Made by a program: the position numbers and the translations under genes
Origin: Tricholoma matsutake
Lineage: Eukaryota > Basidiomycota > Agaricomycetes > Agaricales > Tricholomataceae
Assembly (NCBI GenBank): GCA_026075535.2
Contig: AP026539.1
Location: 868,001-932,000 of the forward strand
Direction of reading: 5' to 3'
DNA length: 64,000 nucleotides
The notes under the pieces: generated by a model
What the model saw: only the letters and a program-made list of their open reading frames with translations
What the model was told of the DNA's origin: nothing
Database searches by the model: none
Part shown: positions 32,738 to 43,715 of the stretch, piece by piece
Layout of the letters: every line of letters starts with the position of its first letter
Numbering within the stretch: the first letter of the stretch is position 1

Positions 32738-34030
32738 AGGTCTTTACACTGCCCCATGTATTCCTGGTCATCCCTGCCACAGCCATTGCCCCCCAAATGG
32801 TTCATTCCTGGCTGTTTTTCCTCCAGTAGGATTCCTGGTTAAGTCCTGGTATAATCCTGGTAAATTGGGCTCTTCCTGGTACTATTCCAGGAATTCCCCA
32901 GTACTTGGACTTTCAGGAATCCTGGAGGAGAAGGGAGGACTCAGACTTACTATCTATTTAGGAAAAAATAAAGTGTGATTAGCAAAAATTGAACCCAAGA
33001 TCTCAGCATGAAATATTAAAAATGTGATGTTGCCACTGCACCAAGTGGCTTTGTGAGCCAAGCATACTCTAGGTACCATTGGTGCAGCTGTGTATGACAA
33101 AGCACATAGCTGCATCATCAAATGTGCCAGCTCATCACTCACTACCACCACCACCACCATTGACACTGCCTCCCTCCCCCTCTTTGCTCTCCCACCACCA
33201 CCACTGCATGGACACCTGCTGCCACTGCTCACATGCCCAATCCACCATCACCACCACCCACAAATGAGCTGACTGGATGGAATGCAGGCCCAAACAATGC
33301 AGATCACATTGTTTGGGTCCTACATAAGTTTTTTTTTGTTTGCTTTTTGTTTTTTATAAACTAAGTAGCCTGTTTGGTTCTAATCTACTGGTAACAACAC
33401 CACCACCTGCAAATGAGCCAACTGGATGGGCCCTACATAAGTTTTTTTTTTTTTTTCATTTGCTTTTTGTTTTTATAAACTAACTAACTTGTTTCTGTTG
33501 TTTTATAGGTTCTAATCCACTGGTAACGATGGATGGACAGAAGGCAACCCAACACACCCACCTCATGCCCTTGAGCCCCTGCCCATAGGGTAGATTGTAA
33601 GTGTGTGCAGTTGACACCAACAACAATGCCACCACCTACCAGCACCACCCTCAGAATGTGAAGCACCAGGGCCAGCAGCACACCACTCACCTCCAGCCTC
33701 TTGAGCAGACAATGATGACAGAGGTGGGATGGTGAGAGAGGCCACAATGAGGGGGGAGGAATGGTGATGACAACAATAATGATGATGAAGACTGGGGATG
33801 GGGGATGAGGGACAGGGGGATGGGGGAGGGGGGACAGAGGGGATGAATGACCTGCAACTGCTGTGAGCCCTCACTTGCAGGGTGGATGGGCAGTATAGAG
33901 AACATGATGGTTACGACATGTACAAGAGTGATAACAATATTGTTGAGCTCAGCATCATTGACTATGGAATGATCAGAGATTACCTCATTCCACACATCGT
34001 CAACCTGGTGGAGTCCTGGTCTTCCTGGTA
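32738..34030. mobile_element. element K: H-like terminal-inverted-repeat element (right end unclear)
   Basis: The left end CTTTACACTGCCCCATGTATTCC resembles that of H and of M (54836). Subterminal TCCTGG repeats, a tRNA-like module (32981-33060) and a (CCA)n core shared with H follow. Palindromes with GGGCC/GGCCC arms and intron-like T-rich runs (33324, 33437-33509) occur. TCCTGG repeats near 34010 may mark the decayed right arm. No transposase. Confidence 0.5.
32981..33060 (-). other. tRNA-like module of element K
   Basis: Minus strand: box A-like TGGTGCAGTGGC (33032-33043) and box B-like GGGTTCAATTT (about 32986-32996). Same place and orientation as in H and M. Not a functional tRNA. Confidence 0.4.
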
Positions 34031-34251
34031 AGGTTTTGAAGGATCAAGTCAGTAAAACTCAAGTATTTAATCTCTCAAAGGTCACACAGTTAAAATCAAA
34101 TGAATTTTATTAACTACATCCCTTGCATTAGATGTGAGGGATACAATACAATTAACTACAGAGAAAAAAGCCCTCCCTTGCACAAGGTGTGAGAGGGAAT
34201 GCTACAAACCTTTACATACAATACTAACTACATATAAAACTAGCCCCCTGC

Positions 34252-35257
34252 TGATAGGTCCACCTCGCAGCTGAGCTCTGAAAACAATACATCACACTCG
34301 GACACATCTCTCACAGCATCCTACAATTTTGCAAATACTTACAAATGCCTATGAACACATGAAACAACTACACAACACTTAGAAATGTTTCAAAAGACTT
34401 TGTACCATTTTGAACACCTTCAGCCACCATATTCATATCGTGCTGCACCTCGAACACATGTTCCCAACATTCCACACACTGACGTATCGCATTTTGGGCA
34501 CGACAAATATGAGGAGATACAATGGCCAGCACCTTAGCGCACATCGAGGCACTTTTTGATGTCTTCATGATTCATTAGAACAACAAGACAGGGAGATTTG
34601 ATATATCATGTCTATGGCACGTTTCCTTCTTATCATTTTCTCATTTACTTTGTGATCTAGACACCTTTTTCACTGCCTTATGTCTACCACATGTTTGCCT
34701 CATGGCCTTTAAACCTTTTTAGTACTATCTCTCTAAAACATGTATAGTTTGTTGTAATTACTGTCATGCAAAGCAAGAAATCATCTTCTTCTATCGCTTA
34801 TCATCAAACTTAAGGGTTCTACTCTCGAGTCTTAGCTCAGTCTTAGTCCAAAACTCTCCAGTATTCCACAAATTTTGTCATTTTTTTCTACTTAGTCTCA
34901 TGAAACTATCATCAATCATCCATCAGTTTGGTCATCGTCTTCTACATCGTCTCCACCTATCACCATCATCTTTCAAACTCCTCAAAACCATTTTGAGGCT
35001 TTTCAAATTCTTTTGCACTGCAGCTAAGTTCTATCGTATCATTTTGAAATGCTTTGTAGTGTTTCATACTACTTCGTACAGTTTCGCAGGACTTTGCACT
35101 GCCTAGCACTGCTTCGCAACATTTCATAGTACATCTACCAGCCTTTGGTTAGCACAGTGATATTCAGTACTACCTTGCAACCTTCCTCAGACTCATGTTA
35201 TATCTCCTAAGACCAGTTTTGCTGGTTTTGGTTGAGTTTCTGGGTTGAGCATCATCA
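34252..35257 (+). repeat. R1 repeat, copy 2 (full length, solo-LTR-like)
   Basis: About 1006 bp beginning TGATAGGTCC and ending GAGCATCATCA, with TGAT/ATCA inverted ends. Both ends are shared with the reverse copy bounding element E. No long ORF. A polypyrimidine-rich second half with many ATCATC and TTCG steps suggests an LTR or a non-coding element. No clean flanking duplication. Confidence 0.75.
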
Positions 35258-35365
35258 CCACATTGAACATGAGGGGAGGCCAACAATTATAAATCAGAAA
35301 GAAAATTTGGGTGTGACAATATTCCCCCCCCCTCATCAAAACACTAACAATGAACAATGTTGTAG

Positions 35366-35750
35366 GTGGAAGCATGGCTAGCATCATGGCAAGATACTTT
35401 CACAACCACAGTGCATACCAATCTGAAGAAACTTTTTAAAGCCTTGGGCCTCGACTCCACTGAGAAACATGCCAACTATGTGGTATGGGCACTTGGGGAC
35501 AATGACAAACAGCAACCCTTTTACTATGATGTATATGAGGATGTTGTAGCAGGAAAGAAACCCATTGCAACTGGGTATTAATACTGCCACTGGTGCTCAC
35601 CTCAGACTATTCCAAGGGAGTATTCCAATCCAGTCTCATAATCCACACATTTGCAACTCATCTCTTGTGCCTTCATCAGAACATCAGGAAGACCCACCAG
35701 TCGGTGCACTCGTATATTCCACCGAGCAGTACACATTCCTAATAATCTAA
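35366..35750 (+). pseudogene. unidentified coding relic upstream of LINE ORF1
   Basis: A 71-codon frame (WLASWQDTFTTTVHTNLKKL, EKHANYVVWALGDN) preceded by a possible splice acceptor TTGTAG, followed by a shifted frame ending PPVGALVYSTEQYTFLII. It may be a LINE 5' region or an older gene fragment. I do not recognise it. Confidence 0.3.
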
Positions 35751-35921
35751 CACATATGTGATAGCAATGTTGATCTCATTAAGGTTAAAGGATCTTGTAC
35801 TGCCATCATCTCAACTTTTGCCATGGTTCATAGAACTGAAGGAGAAGAGAAGGAGGCTGCACAGAGGAATAGAATAGTGTCTATACATACCCTACAGTAC
35901 CCACTCACTGTACATACCACT

Positions 35922-37047
35922 ATGTCTCAACCTGCATCCACAACCCCGCAAACAAGACAAAAAATGAGCATGACAATAATGGAAAAAAAAAAAAAACACA
36001 AAAGGAGCTCGAGAACATGGAAGGCATAGCCACTGACATATGAACAGAAGAACAAGCTGTCAATTTCCTGACATCAAAGGAATATTTAATACATGGTAAC
36101 CCAGTCGATCTACCTACCTTATCTTATGTACTTCTACAGCTTGCGAGTGTGGCATCTAGAGGGTCGAAAGCTCTAACCAATGGGATTAGAGCGGTCACCT
36201 TCCTGTTGACTGATGCAAACAGACAGCAAACAGCAGATGCAATCACAGTGTCGGTCAAGACTCAACCAGACGAGTACATGGAAACCTTTGCTGCTGATGT
36301 TGAAATGATGCACAACATGGTGGAACACATAATGGCAGCTGCAAAGGAGATAACCGGCAAAATGGATGACTTCAAGGACAGTTTCCAGGAAACAACAGAA
36401 CAACTAATGCAAGCAATGCAAGACTTCATGCAGAAGACCATGGAAAACTTAGCAATGGCGATGGCAACACCCCACCACACTCATCAAGCCACAATAGTGC
36501 TGCCATGGCTTGAGCCGCTTTTTTTTTTTGCTATCTTGAGAAATAAATTACATAAAATCACTAAAATATTTGAGGAGCTAGATCCCATCAAATGCTGAGT
36601 GGTCTCCTGCCAACTCTAAGTGATCTGAGTAGCTGTTCCTGAGGTATTTAGGCAGCTTTGAAACAGCCAAGCCAAGGGCTGTTTCAAAGCTGCCTAAATA
36701 CCTCAGGAACAGCTACTCAGATCACTTAGAGTTGGCAGGAGACCACTCAGCATTTGATGGGATCTAGCTCCTCAAATATTTTAGTGATTTTATGTAATTT
36801 ATTTCTCAAGATAGCAAAAAAAGTGGCTCAAGCCATGGCAACACTAAGCCACAACATACATGACCGTCATGCAACAACAGATCCCCATGCCACATACATC
36901 TGCAATAACAAGGGGAGATATCACTGATGAGCCAATCTTAATACAAAAAGATAAAGATACCACTGACAATGCACTTGAACCTCTCTCAGAGAAGGACTTC
37001 ATATATGCGATACAAGAACCATACATCGACTTCCAAGGTAACACATG
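35922..37047 (+). pseudogene. LINE ORF1 (gag-like), interrupted by a foldback MITE
   Basis: ATG 35922 starts SQPASTTPQTRQKM and a lysine run; an indel in the adjacent poly(A) (about 35983-35996) shifts the frame. The second frame carries NPVDLPTLSYVLLQLA, NGIRAVTFLLTDA and a long coiled coil (YMETFAADVEMMHNMVEHIM). It continues exactly across the MITE when one AGCCACAA copy is removed. ORF1 binds the element RNA. Confidence 0.7.
36495..36846. repeat. hAT-type foldback MITE with perfect 8-bp duplication
   Basis: Termini TAGTGCTGCCATGGCTTGAG and (reverse complement) TAGTGTTGCCATGGCTTGAG. The arms are each about 165 bp and almost identical, with a loop of only a few bases near 36664-36670, so the whole 352 bp is one hairpin. 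The flanking AGCCACAA is perfect (36487-36494 and 36847-36854). Confidence 0.95.
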
Positions 37048-37873
37048 AGCAAACCACAACTGGACTACAATATACCCCAACATGCACAAAACTCACCCTG
37101 ACAGCACCAGGTCTATCATCCTCATTAACACTAACCTTTTGACAGATGCATGGAAACAAATCGACTTTGATCACCTGGACATAATGGCAGTTGAGACAAC
37201 AGGACGATTTGGTACATTACAAATTATTAATGTATACAAAGATGGAAACAATAACAATGCACTGACACACATATCCACATTCTTGCAAGATCAAGAAAGA
37301 CAGAGATACATAACAGGACCACTACACACCATGTGGATGGGGGACTTCAACTGCCACCACCCCTTATGGGATGAACCCCAAAATGCACACCTCTTCACAA
37401 TGCAAAACCTCAAACTAGCACAACTGTTACTGAACATGCTAGGATGTCACAACATGAAGATGGCCCTGCCCCCTTTCATACTGACACTATGATCACATAG
37501 CATGGGTAACCACACAAGAATTGATAACATCTTTTATATGGAAGGGCTCATGGACACGATCATAAAGTGCAACACAGAAGATTCAGTGCAACCGATAAAA
37601 ACAGACCACTATCCGATAGTAACCCAAATAGACATTCATGCACCAAGAACGGCATGGAAACCGAGACGGAACTTCAGATTAATGGACTGGACAGAACTGG
37701 TGAAGACCCTGAAAGACAATCTTGCTAACATTCCACCGCCCACAGAAATAACCAGTATACAAGAGTTTAACGACAAGCTCAAGGTACTGAACAGAAAGAT
37801 ACAAAATGTCATCGAGAAACATGTCAAGCTAACAACACCAAGCCTGTACACAAAGAGGTGGTGGATGAAGGAC
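36981..37873 (+). pseudogene. LINE endonuclease domain
   Basis: EPYIDFQGNT (metal-binding Glu), then FGTLQIINVY, MGDFNCHHPLWDE (catalytic Asp/Asn/His area), HTRIDNIFY and TDHYPIVTQI (Asp-His) form the APE-type endonuclease. It nicks target DNA for target-primed reverse transcription. A TGA after GNT (expected CGA) and a stop near 37491 break it. Coding stops at KRWWMKDL where element C begins. Confidence 0.88.
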
Positions 37874-38000
37874 TTACACTGTTTTCTGTCTTGGGGTCTC
37901 TGTTTTCACTCTGCTACTCTCTGCTTCCGGTCTCTACCTTGGCTACTATCTACCTGCTACTGTTTACAGCCAGTGGTTATTCTATCTGGACCCTACAACT

Positions 38001-38678
38001 ATGGCAAAGAAAACACAGGCTGAGAAAATGGCACCACCATCAGCACCAGCACCACAGCCCATCAAGTTTGACCTGAAATTCACTACCATGCTCAACAGTG
38101 AGCGTGCGCTAACAAAACTATCACCAGCAATGCGAATTTGGGGCATGCAACAGTACGAGAGTGAGATCTATGAAGAGATCATGTGACGTGGCTGTGAGGA
38201 AGGGTTTGGACAAGCCCAGGACTTTTATGGGCCAATGCTAGAAGAGATGCAAGAGACACAGCTCAAGGTAGTGAGGTCACTAGGGGATGAAGCAGGCTAC
38301 AAGAGGGGAATGAAGGATGGTGAAGAGCAAGGGAGAACAGCTGAACGAGAGGTATGGGAGACAAAACACGGCCAAGGGAGGTGCATCGAGCCATGCACAT
38401 GGATTTGGGTCGATGAGGGCATACAAACAGAGCTAATAACTCACGAAACAACTGATTCGAGCACCCAGACTACCTCCACCACCACCATCCCATCCCCTAC
38501 TCCAAACTGGCTCCCAGCACCTCAGAAACGATGGCACATGCTGTCAGGTTGATCCACCCCACTCCCACAGACCCTACAGCCCCTCGTCTCACGTCTAGAA
38601 CCACCTACTGCCACCACCACATTATGGCCAACAATGACAGCAATACCTGCTACAACCACCCCTGAAACGACAACCCGG
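38001..38678 (+). pseudogene. FDWAEDAESLPI-family gene of element C, 5' part
   Basis: ATG 38001 begins MAKKTQAEKMAPPSAPAP as in D. IYEEIM is followed by a TGA (expected R), RGCEEGFGQAQ, and then frame 38235-38552 with GDEAGYKRGMKDGEEQGR, a VDEGIQTELI block and a T-Q-T run. The leading MAKK, helical RGxEEG/AGYxxG repeats and VDEGIQT are the family hallmarks. Broken by stops and by element E at 38679. Confidence 0.65.
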
Positions 38679-38774
38679 TGATGATGCTCAACACGGAAAC
38701 TCAACCAAAACCAACTAAACAGGTCTTAGGAGATATAACATGAGTCAGAGAAAGGTTGCAAGGTGGTCATACAT

Positions 38775-40543
38775 GTTTCATCTTAGGCTTTGTAGTAGGT
38801 TAAGTTGGCTTAACAGGGACTTGTTGATGTTTTGCTGCCAAAGTTGTAGTGGTCGCTGGGTTTGTCCTTGTTCTTGGTCTTCATACATACTTGAGAGGCA
38901 TGTGTTCCCTGTTCGTTGGTAGTCCCATTGTGTTTGCCAGTGGCATCATGTTCTGTTCATTCATGACCTGGTCTCCCCACCAGATATGCTGTTGCAGTGG
39001 GTTTTGATGTTCAGTCCCGTTTGATTGGCTGGTTGGATGGACACCATCAATGTAGTTATCCAATGTCATTTGTGTCAGTCTTACTGGCCATCCATTATCC
39101 ATTTGTCGGTTCTGCATGGGGGGGTGGGGGGGGTCGACCACATTGTCGATGAACTTTGTGCCAGTCATCCATGAAGCTGTATTGGCTTCTTGGGTCTCTA
39201 GTGGGTGCATAGCAGTTTGCATTCGAGTTATGTTGGTGCTGTTGGAATTCTGTTCATATGTCTGTCTGGTTTAGTAATTGCCATGTGCCTGGGATTTCAG
39301 TTGGGAAATACTCACACAAGAGGCAGAGCAATATATTACCCTGGAGAAAATGTTGCGAATAATGGGAGAAAAAGATACTTTTTCACTGGGGAAAAATAAA
39401 AGGAACCATCAGTAAAAATATGTTATTTTCCCACACTTTGTCCTTTTGGTTGCTGCAGGAAAACAACTAATCTGTTTCCAGGAAAAAAACTTGAGAACAT
39501 TAGGGGGAAAAAAGTCATTTTCCCACATATTCCCAGTTTTTTCTCTGTGGAAAAAATGTTATTTTCACCAGATATAGAGAAAATGTGGAAAAAAAAGATA
39601 TATTTCCCCTCCATTTTCACCTGATTTTCTCCTGGGAATGGATGAGTTATTTTTGCTGAGAAAGAGCAAAGAGAAAAGTGTGGGAAAAGCAACATTTTTT
39701 TACAGATGGTTCCTTTATTTTTTCCCTATTATTCCCAACATATTCTCCAGGGTAATATATTGCTCTGCCTCTTGTGTCATACTTATTCTCTGGGACTCGC
39801 ACTTGAATCTTTTCCTTTTCTGCCTTGAATGCTGAGCAGTTCCTGTCCACTGTACCATGTCCTTTGGCCCCAATACCTGTACAGTTAGTGCAACAAAAGC
39901 TTGATGTGTCCATGATAATGCACTGTGAAGTTCAGTGCTGCTTGCTGCAGCATGCACAGGTGTCATGGTTGCTTTGCAATCCAGTACATAGTGACCAAAT
40001 CTCTGGCATTTTAGGCATCTTCGCAGTTCAGTCAACATTTTATGCACATTTACATGTTTCCCTTCTACAAACATGCCCCCTTTGATTGCTGAGTTGGCCC
40101 CATGCCAAGTGTTGAAACCGAATACTATGTGGGCCACCTTTTGATTGCTGGTACAGAGGTGCATCAGTTTGATGTATTTTGAGTACGCTATGGCATTGGT
40201 GCATAGCCCATTGTCCTCTTCCACTTTTGCATGTATGTAGCTGGACCCTGCATCAAAGGTGGTGGGGACAAACTCTGCAATAACATAGTATAGCTTGTTG
40301 CGCATGTTTGATGTGCCGTCATAATTTGCCATGAAGGATTTTTGTACTTCGTTTTGCTTCAGCCATCTCACAGCCTCCATGGAGCTTAATTGGTAGAGTA
40401 CACTCCCATTTCATCGCTTCTTTGCTCCTACAAATGCCATTCCCAGAGGTTTGTTGTCTGCTTCGATTCCCATAAGATCCGATCCCACTCCCCTACCTGA
40501 AAATGAACACACCGGCCATAGAAAAGCGAATAGTTGCACTACT
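38775..40543 (-). pseudogene. LINE ORF1 fragment with CCHC knuckle (second LINE family)
   Basis: Frame 40380-39715 encodes MEAVRWLKQNEV, then a RNA-binding-like region (HIVFGFNTWHGANSAIKGGM) and CLKCQRFGHYVLDC, a C-x2-C-x4-H-x4-C zinc knuckle typical of LINE ORF1 proteins. Homologous coding resumes left of the MITE as NSNSTNITRMQTAMHPLE. It lacks EN/RT. Neither a target duplication nor a poly(A) tail is visible, so the mode of insertion into R1 is unclear. Confidence 0.65.
39313..39778. repeat. 466-bp MITE with long terminal inverted repeats
   Basis: Ends ACACAAGAGGCAGAGCAATA and its reverse complement, with arm similarity extending past CCCTGGAGAA to the GGAACCATC block (roughly 100 bp). 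Flanked by ATACT (39308-39312 and 39779-39783). It interrupts the ORF1 fragment. The interior is A/T-rich with GGGGAAAAA runs. Confidence 0.85.
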
Positions 40544-41462
40544 GAATATCACCGTGTTATCCAAAGGCTGGGAAATGTACTGTACGATGTTGCAAAGCCG
40601 TATTAGGCTGTGTGAAGTTCTGTGAAGCCGTCTGAAGTAATGTGAAACACTACGAAGCATTCCAAAATGATACAAGAGAGTTTAGCAGCAATGTGGAGAA
40701 GTTCGAGAATCTCCGAAATGGTTTCACAAGTTCGGGAGATGGTGACAATAGTTGAAAGCGAGGTAAGAGATGATGACATGACAGATAGGCTGTGTGATGA
40801 GAGTTTCAAGAGTCTATGTGGCGAAACGATGTAGTTTGCAGAATACTTTGAGTGAGTTCAGATGAAGACTGAGCTAAAACTCAAGAGTTAAACCCTTAAG
40901 TCAGATGATAGGCGATGTGAGAAGACGATTTTCTGGCTCTATCAACAGTAAATACACCAAACTATATATGTTTTAGAGAGATCATACTAAAAAGGTAAAA
41001 GGCCATGAGGCAAAACATGTGGTAAACGTGAGGCAGTGAACAAGGTGTCGAAATCATGAAGTAAATGAGACAATGATAAGAAAGAAATGTGCCATATACA
41101 TGATATATCAAATCTCCTTGTCTTGTGGTTCCAATAAATCATGAATATGTCGAAAAGCACCTCGATGCATGCCAAGTTGCTAACCATTGTGTTTCTTTGT
41201 GTTTGTGGTGGTGGGGACACGATGTGTTAGTGTGTGTAATGGTGGGAGCGTGTGTTCGAGGTTCAGTATGATAGGAATATGGTGGCCAAAGTTGTTCGAA
41301 ATGGTTCAAAGTCTTTCGAAATGTTTCGAAGTGTCATTTTGTTGTTTCGTGCATTTGTAGGCATTCGTAAGCATTCGTAAAATCGTAGGACTTTGGGAAG
41401 GAGGTGTCCGAGTGTGATATCTTGATTTCAGAGCTCTGCTGTCATAGTGGACCTATCACCGG

Positions 41463-42104
41463 GCGTTGTCTAGTACCCAGACACCTGCCAACACCCCGGA
41501 GACTGCTAACGAGGCCGTAAACAATGTACAGGGACTGTCTACAGCCCAGCAAATGGCATTATGCAACCACGAGCGGACACATTCATCGGAATGCATTGTC
41601 TGCTTGACAGGCAACCTCTGCTGGCACCACCATCCCCAACGACGATCTGTACAGCTGGATACACCACCCTGCCCTCCCCGCTCACACCCCATGCCCCCAC
41701 CACTGTCTGTTACCCCTGCCCTGCCCCAGACCCCCAGCAAATGAGCTGTTTTGCTGGAACCCATGTGGTACACTGCACCTGCATCACCAACGATGCCATC
41801 TGTGCCTGTGAATGCTCCCTGTCCGCCCCTCGCACCCAGCTCACCCCAGTTCAGCCCTAGACAAGCCATTTTGCTGTCTGCTGTGTGTTTCAACTGGGCA
41901 GAGGATGCTGAATCCCTCCCTATTCCCCCACCTACTGCACCCACATCCCCACGAGATCTTTCTGGTCTTCGTTTGAACCTCCTGGGCCCATTTCAATCCT
42001 TACACAGGCATGTTCGATGGCAAGCCCCACCGTGTTCTTTTATACCCCCACGACAATTCTCCTGTCCAGACCCAGCACCTTATACTCAGCCTTACATCAC
42101 TTGA
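41463..42104 (+). pseudogene. FDWAEDAESLPI-family gene of element C, 3' part
   Basis: Continues after element E with the block NTPETANEAVNNVQGLSTAQ and a SSECIVCLTGNLCW segment (compare SSKHIVCSMDKLCQ in D). The conserved F-N-W-A-E-D-A-E-S-L-P-I is at 41889-41924, followed by PRDLSGLRLNLLGPFQSL. Frameshifts separate these. Confidence 0.65.
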
Positions 42105-42410
42105 CATCATCTCTCCAGTATTGGACCAGGCAAACCCAGCATCACTGTCCCATTGGTGGAGCACCAGCACCAGCCCCATTTCTGAACCTCAACTGGGACC
42201 AAGACCCCCATCTTGTCAGTTTGAGTCAGGCCCTTCACGCTCTGGGATGGACACTGCCATGTTGAGCTTTTATTTTTGTTTTGCATCTTTATTTTATTCA
42301 CTGCATATATCACCACTGGGCATTTTAGACATCATTGTTTTTGTTTTTCTTCTTCTTTTCACCTAGAGTCCAGTGGCAATGAGGGCATTGCCATCATGGA
42401 GAGGGGTACA

Positions 42411-42560
42411 TGTAGCCATGGCGGCAGTACCCAGCAGAGTTTCATACATGGTCATGTGACCAGTGGTTCACATTCGCATAGCTGTAGACAGACTTGATCA
42501 TTGCATACCATGCTATAGACCGCTTTGCCCATGCTTTAGGGCCTTCTGCTTGTGTTCCCC
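42411..42560 (+). repeat. 3' LTR of element C (right end approximate)
   Basis: Starts TGTAGCCATGG right after the polypurine tract, like the LTR of D, with CATGTGACC at the position of the D CACGTG. I cannot locate the CA end. Confidence 0.5.
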
Positions 42561-42582
42561 ACCTGTTCTGGTGAGACAGCAC

Positions 42583-42802
42583 ATCTCCAATGGCAAAAGT
42601 GGAACACTGGGTGGAATGGTTGGAAGGACTCGATGAGTCAAGTGTTGGCAGGCAAGTAGACTAGTAACATCACCAGCAACTGATGCAGGCAGAGCTAGGA
42701 TCCCAACGCTACAAGTCAAAGACCCGGTAATGAAGCAGGTGACAAGGGAAGCAACTGACAACAAAAGCAAGGGCCAGCTCTTCTACAACATGCTTTTCCC
42801 AC
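42583..42802 (+). pseudogene. LINE segment between endonuclease and RT
   Basis: The frame encodes KVEHWVEWLEGLDESSVWQA and KSKGQLFYNMLFP, the fungal LINE linker before RT that usually ends in FFPPP. It is rejoined to PPNPDT at 48298 when element A is removed, leaving one CCAC. Confidence 0.75.
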
Positions 42803-42936
42803 TGCTGGAGTAGGGTGAGTGGTCACCTACTCACATGACCACATTGGTAGAGTCACATAGTCATATTGTCATAGTTCAGCATTGCTATATCATCTCATGG
42901 CCTCACCATTGCTATAGGGCACCTCTGGGGTGTCCA
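42803..42936 (+). repeat. 5' LTR of element A
   Basis: TGC precedes the usual TGGAG start; an 8-bp deletion follows CCTACTC relative to the other family LTRs. Confidence 0.85.
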
Positions 42937-43183
42937 TCTTGCTGATGAGAGCGAGATTCAACTCTCTTTAAAGCCTCTGAGTCTTGTGTTTTGAGTGCCA
43001 CATCACTGGGCTTTTCTCTTGGTCTAACTTGTGTTCTGAGTCTTGTCTTGAGTTCCTGAGCTTTACCTTGCATCTCGCATCTATTATCTTGTGTTTTGAG
43101 CATCTTAGCTTGTGTCTTTGAACTTTGAGCCCCCAGTATCCATTTAGCTCAGCCCCAGCCTCATCACAACCCCACTTGCCAAC

Positions 43184-43341
43184 ATGCCAGGCCCAGGACA
43201 AGGCAAACAAGCCCAGAAGAAGAAATGGCATGACAATGCCAGTAAATACATTGCAGTACATTCTGTCACCACTACAGCTACAGCTACTACTACAAGCCCA
43301 GAGGAACCAGCTGCAAATGATGCCAATGACGCGATGTGCAT
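43184..43341 (+). pseudogene. element A gene, 5' exon-like part
   Basis: ATG 43184 encodes a lysine-rich start (MPGPGQGKQAQKKKW) and VTTTATATTTSPEEPAAND, then is cut by B at 43341 after AMCI. The homologous start in B lies at 43716. The frame continues at 46052 in the order expected from B. Confidence 0.7.
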
Positions 43342-43481
43342 TGGAGTAGGGTGAGTGGTCACCTACTCTAGGTAGTCATGTGACCATGTTGGTAGAGTCA
43401 CATAGTCACATTGTTGTAGTTCAGCATTGCTATACCATCTCATGGCCTTGCCATTGCTATAGGGCACCTCTGGGGTGTCCA
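43342..43481 (+). repeat. 5' LTR of element B
   Basis: 140 bp TGGAG...GTCCA, promoter features not obvious. Confidence 0.93.
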
Positions 43482-43715
43482 TCTTGGTGATGAGAGCGTG
43501 ATCCGACTCACGCAGCTTTGTCTTTACATCTGGTTCTTGAGCTTGAGTCTTGTGTTGTGTCTCCTGAGTTTTGTGTTCTCGTGCGCCACATCACGACATG
43601 TCGAGTTTGTGTTGAGCTTCCAATCTGCTTTTGGATATTGTCTTTGAGCTCTCAGCTTTCCACCTTAGTCTACTAGTATACCAGCTCCTTAGTTTGCCAC
43701 CTGCCAACCACCAGC

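Larger units (their letters stand above)
38679..41458 (-). mobile_element. element E: reverse R1 copy carrying a LINE ORF1 fragment
   Basis: Its ends TGATGATGCTCAAC and ...GGACCTATCA match the two ends of R1 in reverse, and CCGG flanks it (38675-38678 and 41459-41462). R1 sequence occupies 38679-38774 and about 40544-41458; between them lies a foreign 1.77-kb segment. Removing E rejoins element C. Confidence 0.78.
37874..42560 (+). mobile_element. element C: 5'-truncated relative of D inside the LINE
   Basis: Begins within a pyrimidine-rich leader like that of D (CTGTTTTCTGTCTTGGGG), followed by the FDWAEDAESLPI-family gene, split by E, then polypurine tract CATGGAGAGGGG and an LTR starting TGTAGCCATGGCGGCAGTA at 42411. 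No 5' LTR remains. The LINE resumes before 42583. The right boundary is approximate. Confidence 0.7.

Noticed and set aside
33079..33272. Histidine/proline-rich small ORFs in element K
   Set aside because: They translate the (CCA)n tract; no supporting signal.
34031..34251. Right terminal repeat of element K
   Set aside because: TCCTGG repeats near 34010 hint at it, but no CACT-type end could be located.
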